From: Cryptomeria japonica
Lineage: Eukaryota; Streptophyta; Pinopsida; Cupressales; Cupressaceae
Direction: 5' to 3'
Length of the DNA stretch: 64,000 nt
Assembly: GCF_030272615.1 (NCBI RefSeq)
Contig: NC_081408.1
Coordinates: 622,168,476 to 622,232,475 of the forward strand
The notes under the pieces are model-generated. The model had not been told where the DNA came from. It worked only from the letters and a program-made list of their open reading frames with translations, and did not search any database. Position numbers and translations under genes: made by a program. Positions 59,501 to 64,000 of this stretch are shown here, one piece after another (the stretch's first letter is position 1; each line of letters begins with the position of its first letter).

Positions 59501-60419
59501 TTGATTATGTTTAGCTGGATCCCTTTTTTTTTTTAGGGATCATTTATGTATTTATTGACTGATGCGGTCGTTTGTATATTGGTTATGTTTCGCCTTGATG
59601 GCAAGATTGTATATGGTGTAACTTCTTGTATTCTTAACTTTATTAATTATCAGAGGGGTTTTGCAGTTGAGTAGACCCGGAGATGTAGCCCTTTTGGGGT
59701 GAACTCCAAGATCATTATGGTGTTATGTGATGTTATTCTCTTATGTTTCCCTTATTCAACTTTATCATGTATGAATAGCTTATGTTAGAATGTATAAGTG
59801 GATAAGATGGAATTAACTTTAAATGCTTATATACAGTCCTTTCTTGAATGCCATTTTGATTGAATGCATAAGTGGTTTAGATGAGAATTATTGTAGATGT
59901 ATGTATGTAATCGTCTTTTAAAATGCAATAAATTGGAATATGAAAGAATGTAACTTAGAGTAATGGAATATATTCAGTTGTTGTTAAGGAAATTAAGTAC
60001 GCTTGAAAAGATCTCATATGTTTATGATGAAATTCTACTGTGTTAGAATAGTAGATGCATGGCTTATATTTTAATAAAAAGCTTGAATGTAAAGTATGAA
60101 TGAATCATAATGGATAAACATTAGCATGTGGTTATATTTCCATCTTTTGAAAGTAATTATCCTTGGTTAAGTAATATCTCGTTATTAAGATAATCAACTT
60201 ATTGGATTAATTGTGTGAGTTAAGTGAATCATGAAATTTAAGTAAGCACATTGGGAAACTCTTTAGGTGTTAGTTGATGTCTTCCGCTATGTAATCTGAA
60301 TCTTTGATATCTTGTTGTATCTTAATGTGGTGTAACTTAAAAAAAAAAAAAAAAAATTATTGCACTCTACTCTTGTATTATGGCTTAATCCCTTCGGGGT
60401 TTCCTGGTAGGGCATTACA
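56506..60419 (+). repeat. 3' LTR of element H, second segment
   Basis: Resumes at gtcggtattccc, matching 32443 onward, and ends GGGCATTACA at 60419, followed by the target duplication agtat. With 40056-40435 it makes a complete 4.3-kb LTR. Confidence 0.93.
57600..57840. other. GC-rich island in the H 3' LTR
   Basis: The partner of 33536-33780. The two copies differ at about a dozen sites, and most are CpG in one copy and TpG or CpA in the other. This is a higher difference than in the surrounding LTR. Confidence 0.75.
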
Positions 60420-60424
60420 AGTAT

Positions 60425-61443
60425 TCCTTACATGGATTTTGATATAGCAAGTTAATACAATAAACTTGATATAAAGGATCAAGTTGACCTGAGTATTGCT
60501 TGCAGAACAAACAAGGATTATCTCCTTCAATGCATGACTTGGAATGTCCTCCTTGATCTTTTGCCGATCATATCCTTAGACAAGTACATACTTTAGTAAG
60601 AGATAAACCACAGACAACAATCAAAGAAAGTAATCATGCCCCATCGCAGCTTCTCTAGTCATGGAAATCCTTGAGTTGCATAGAGTACATGATTAGCAAT
60701 AAAATCAAGATATAAACACTAAATCTTTTATGTCATTCACATGTTCTTATGGTCATTAACTGATATAATCATCTTGATGAACGGTCTTTGATAATCCCTT
60801 ATTACTTGTTAGTTGATTCTTCAGTTTCTCAGTTGCATGTTTTAGTTGTTGATGAAATGCCTTGATCTTCGTTGCTTTGTTTGTTCGTTATATGTTTCAA
60901 AATCCTAGGTGTTTTTGGTTTTTCTAAATTTTTTGAATGTTTTGGATTTTTTCAAAGATTCAAAAGATCACCTTAGCAAAACAAATTAGGATTTTTCCCC
61001 CAGCGGAAACAAAAATTTATTATGGATGTATGAATTGATCAAGATCCAAACCATGGCAAGAGAAAAATGTAGATTGATTGATTCTGATAAGGTCCAAGAC
61101 AGTGACTACGACAAGTATGTTAAAGATTGATAACTGTTGGTAAGCTGCATATTTCTTGCTAAATGGTTCAAAGAAAATGGATGCTAAAGACAAAATGGAT
61201 AAATTGCGATAGATGGAAGCAATAGATGCGATAGGATGGAGTGGATTGGCCTGCAAAGTGATCTCATAGATGGAGGAACCTACTTCTTAGATAGCGCTTG
61301 TTTACCAAGTTTTCACCATCTAAATTTATTGCATTTTTGTTGTTTATACTTTTTAGGGATTTTCTTGCTTTTCTGATTTTTTTCGTTACTGATTTCTTTA
61401 GTACTTTTTATGCTTTTTATTGATTTTTTCAGGACTGTATATC
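60425..61443 (-). other. Spacer of element G between pol and the antisense PMD gene
   Basis: No gene seen. Just past the pol stop, on the minus strand, is GGTGAAAAC (61317-61309), the same word found three times after pol in F. The rest is AT-rich with no assigned content. The H insertion (duplication agtat) forms its left border. Confidence 0.6.
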
Positions 61444-62560
61444 TCAAGCATAGAATTTCTTGAGATGGATAGAATTGATAGGTTCATCAAACCAATCACC
61501 CTCAGGGGTAGATAACTTATATGCTCTCGATCCATATGTTGCTACTATGACAAAAGGTCCTAGCCAATTCAGTTCAAATTTTCCCTTCTTTTCCCAATCT
61601 TGCTGATTTCTTGGATTCTCCCTTAGAACTATATCTCCAATCTGGAAAATATGTGGCTTGACTCTATGGTTATAGCTTCTTGCCATTCTTTGTTGGTATA
61701 CTTTCAAATGTTCTATTGCATTTTGGCGATGTTCCTGAATTAGTTCTAGTTCCTGGAGTCAAGAGACTCGTTGTTCTTCTTTTGGTATAAGACCATGCAA
61801 GGATGCTTGTAGAGAAGGTATCTCTACTTATATAGGTAATATAGCTTCTGATCCATAGACCAAACAATATGGAGCTGCCCCTATTGGAGTGCGGACGCTA
61901 GTTCAGTATGCCCAAAGAGCAGGATTTAGCTAAATGTGCCAATCTTTTCTAGCTTCATTGACTGTTTTCTTCAAGATTTTCAATATAGTTTTGTTTGATG
62001 CCTCAGCTTGACCATTTCCTTGTGGGTAATATAGAGTAGATAACCTATGCTGGATATGAAACTATTCACATAGCTCTTTCACATCTTGATTTTTGAATGG
62101 TCTTCCATTATCAGTGATAATGGTCATATGAACTCCATAGCGACAAATTATGTAATTCAAAATGAATGACGATATTTGTTATCCTATCACTATTGTTAAA
62201 GGCACTACTTCAATCCACTTAGTAAAATATTCAGTAGCAATCAGAATAAATGTATGTCCATTCGAAGATGAGGGATTGATCTTTCCTACCAAATCAAGGC
62301 CCCATTGTGAAAATGGCCATGATCCTGTCATAGGATATAACTCTTGTGCTGGCACATGAATGAGATTTCATAGATCTGACATTGTTTACATTTTATAGCA
62401 TAGGTGAATGAATCTCTTTCCATAGTAGGCCAAAAGTAACCCATACGAAGAAGTTTCTTAGCCAATGTTAAACCACTTGAGTGTGTACCACAAATACCTG
62501 CATGAATGTCATTAAGAACTCTCTCAGATTCATCTTTTTCAAGACATCTCAACAAAGTAC
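61444..62560 (-). pseudogene. Element G integrase
   Basis: The minus-strand zinc segment HAGICGTHSSG...IKCKQCQI starts near 62500. A 1-nt shift near 62375 changes frame. The core then has WGLDLVGK, TDNGRPFK and GNGQAEASN, so all three catalytic acids are present, unlike in F. Several stops (Gln or Trp codons changed to TAG or TGA, for example in the CRYGV to LNPALWAY stretch) follow. The C-terminal RSYNHRVKP, GDIVLREN and WLGPF segment ends at HLKKFYA with the stop at 61444. Confidence 0.88.
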
Positions 62561-64000
62561 CATCTAGACCATGCCTATAAAGGATATCAGAAATTAGAGT
62601 ATAGCGAGAAGATTGATGAATAAAATTTTGTCTCTAATTATGGGATAATTCAAGAGGAAGGATATGATCTTTCAAATATTGGTAGGTTTGACCGTATAAG
62701 GATTAACTGGTTCCTGATATATGGCAATTTCGATAGGTATGCTGGGATTGGATGGTAGGGGTTAAGATATCTTCCACAAAAAATTTGTAACACTGTTGAT
62801 TCTCCTTATTTTGCAAGAGAGATTCTATTGTAGCCATTGCATCTGCTGCTTTATTCTCATTTTTGGGAATCTGGGTGAATGTGATTTCCTTAAAGTGTCC
62901 TTTAAACTCCTCCACTAGCTGTTTGTATGGCATAATCTTATCATCCTTTGTTTGATATTCATCATTTACTTGATTAATGATAAGTTGTGAATCACCATAG
63001 ACATGGAGTTCTTTGACATTTCACTCAATGGTCATTTTGAGCCCTATAGCCAATGCTTCACACTCTGTAGTATTATTGGTGCATGGAAATCGCAGTCTAT
63101 ACAATTTTAGAATTGTGTGTCCTTGAGGTGTGATGAAAAAGACTCCTGCACCTGATCCATATTGGGTATAAGAACCATCAAAGTACAATTCCCAAAATTT
63201 TGTACTTACTGTCAAGATATCTGCATCAAGAAATTCGATGTGCAAAGGCATGTCATTTTGTAAAGGTACATCAGCCAATTGATCAATGATGACTTGTCCC
63301 TTGATAGCTTTTCGGTCAACATATTCTATGTCAAATTCACTCAGTATCATAATCCATTTGGCTAGTCTCCCTGTCAATGTTGACTTGCTCAATAGATATT
63401 TGAGAGGATCTATCTTTGCTATTAGTTTTATAGAATGAATCAACATATAATGTTGCAGCTTCTGAGTTGCAAATACAACTGCTAGACATATCTTGTCAAT
63501 TGAGGAATAATTTAATTCGTAGCCAACAAGTGTTCTGCTGATATAATAAAATGCTCTTTCTTTTCCTTCATCATCATGTTGAGCTAGGAGAGCACCTAAT
63601 GATACACTTGTTGCTGAGACATAGGGTAACAATGGTTTCCCTTTGACTGGTGATATCAGTATTGGAGGACTCATAAGATATTCTTTTATTTGCAAGAAAG
63701 CTTCTTCACATTTTATATCCCATTTGTATGAAACATTTTTATGTAGCAGATGGGTAAATGGAAGGTATCTATTGGCCAACTGAGAAACAAATCTCCTAAT
63801 TGATTGCAATCTTCCTTGTAAAGATCACAATTGGCTTATGTTCTTAGGTGACTCCATCTCCATGATAGCTTTGACTTTTTTAGGATCTACTTCAATGCCA
63901 TGAGCTGATATAATGTACCCAAGGAGCTTTTCGAAGGTTACCCCAAATGCACATTTCTTTGGATTTAATCTCAATTGATATCTTTCCATCTTGTCAAAAA
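62561..64000 (-). pseudogene. Element G reverse transcriptase (end) and two RNase H domains, cut by the window edge
   Basis: From 64000 downward: LNPKKCAFGV, LLGYIISAHGIEVDP and RLQSIRRFVSQLA, the end of the polymerase. The first RNase H follows (SLGALLAQ, YYISRTLVGYELNY). The second has YFDGSYTQYGSGAG, ECEAL, YGDSQLI and NKAADAMA (62703-63809), giving a complete D-E-D-D set. A stop lies between SQL and SLQGRL near 63820 and another just below 63021. The YVDD box and gag are beyond the window. Closely related to element F. Confidence 0.9.

Larger units (their letters stand above)
32068..60419 (+). mobile_element. Element H: LARD-like element with 4.3-kb LTRs and a non-coding interior
   Basis: Starts TGTAGTACCCC and ends GGGCATTACA, flanked by agtat at 32063-32067 and 60420-60424. 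The 5' LTR is 4,291 bp. The 3' LTR has almost the same length but is split by element F (40436-56505). Between them are an iMet primer site, a 3.7-kb interior with no recognisable gene, and a purine tract. The large LTRs and conserved non-coding core match the LARD class described in cereals. Without F it would be about 12.3 kb. Mobilisation would need proteins from another element. Confidence 0.9.
19245..64000 (-). mobile_element. Element G: Tat-like Ty3/gypsy element, split by E and H, continuing past the right edge
   Basis: Minus-strand pol occupies 64000-61444. Then follow a spacer, an antisense PMD gene on the plus strand (31303 back to 21532), a polypurine tract (21212-21197) and a 3' LTR. 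Copia element E (22731-29460 with its duplications) and element H with F inside it (32063-60424) interrupt the series, both with matching 5-bp duplications. With these removed about 9.7 kb of G is visible. The order pol, antisense PMD, repeats, purine tract, LTR is the same as in element F. The 5' LTR, gag and the start of pol lie beyond position 64000. Confidence 0.85.

Overview
The window looks like intergenic DNA from a large, transposon-packed plant genome. It is AT-rich, and I recognise no host gene, tRNA, rRNA or microRNA. Essentially everything readable is LTR retrotransposon, in the plant Ty1/copia and Ty3/gypsy (Tat-like) lineages, nested several deep. The very long LTRs, iMet-type primer sites and slow nested decay suggest a gymnosperm, but the sequence does not prove this.

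Layout. 1-1189: LTR of a minus-strand copia element (Z) whose body lies off the left edge. 1842-8718: element A (+), with copia-type LTRs and primer site but no pol; it carries a four-zinc-knuckle ORF1 and a long ORF2 of unknown function. 8863-9155: copia integrase scrap. 9156-15788: element C (+), a gypsy-type element with only gag, protease and a proline-rich region. Its 3' LTR is cut by element D. 15789-18365: element D (-), the 3' end of a copia element. 18366-19244: AT-rich LTR-like remnant. 19245-64000: element G (-), a Tat-like gypsy element that runs off the right edge. G is split by copia element E (22736-29455, TSD gggac) and by element H (32068-60419, TSD agtat). H has 4.3-kb LTRs and a 3.7-kb non-coding interior, like a LARD. 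Element F (40436-56505, 16 kb, TSD gtcag/gtcgg), a Tat-like gypsy element with LTRs only about 1.2% diverged, sits inside H's 3' LTR.

Main result. F and G both carry, between pol and the 3' LTR and on the strand opposite to gag-pol, a plant mobile domain (PMD) gene. In both copies the gene reads as a TATA box 80-90 nt upstream of an ATG, a short first exon (22 or 25 codons), a phase-0 intron of about 0.8 kb with GT...AG ends, and a long second exon. An intron on the antisense strand would survive retrotransposition, because only the sense RNA is reverse-transcribed. The intron contains an array of ~20-nt repeats with a core shared by F and G. In F it also contains seven hairpin repeats with a constant 15-nt loop and co-varying stems. 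In G the PMD exon is where copia element E landed.

Decay. Most reading frames are intact except for single stop codons, many of which look like C-to-T or G-to-A changes (CAG to TAG, CGA to TGA, TGG to TGA). This fits decay of methylated, silenced elements. Relative ages from the nesting are: G first; E and H into G; F last, into H.
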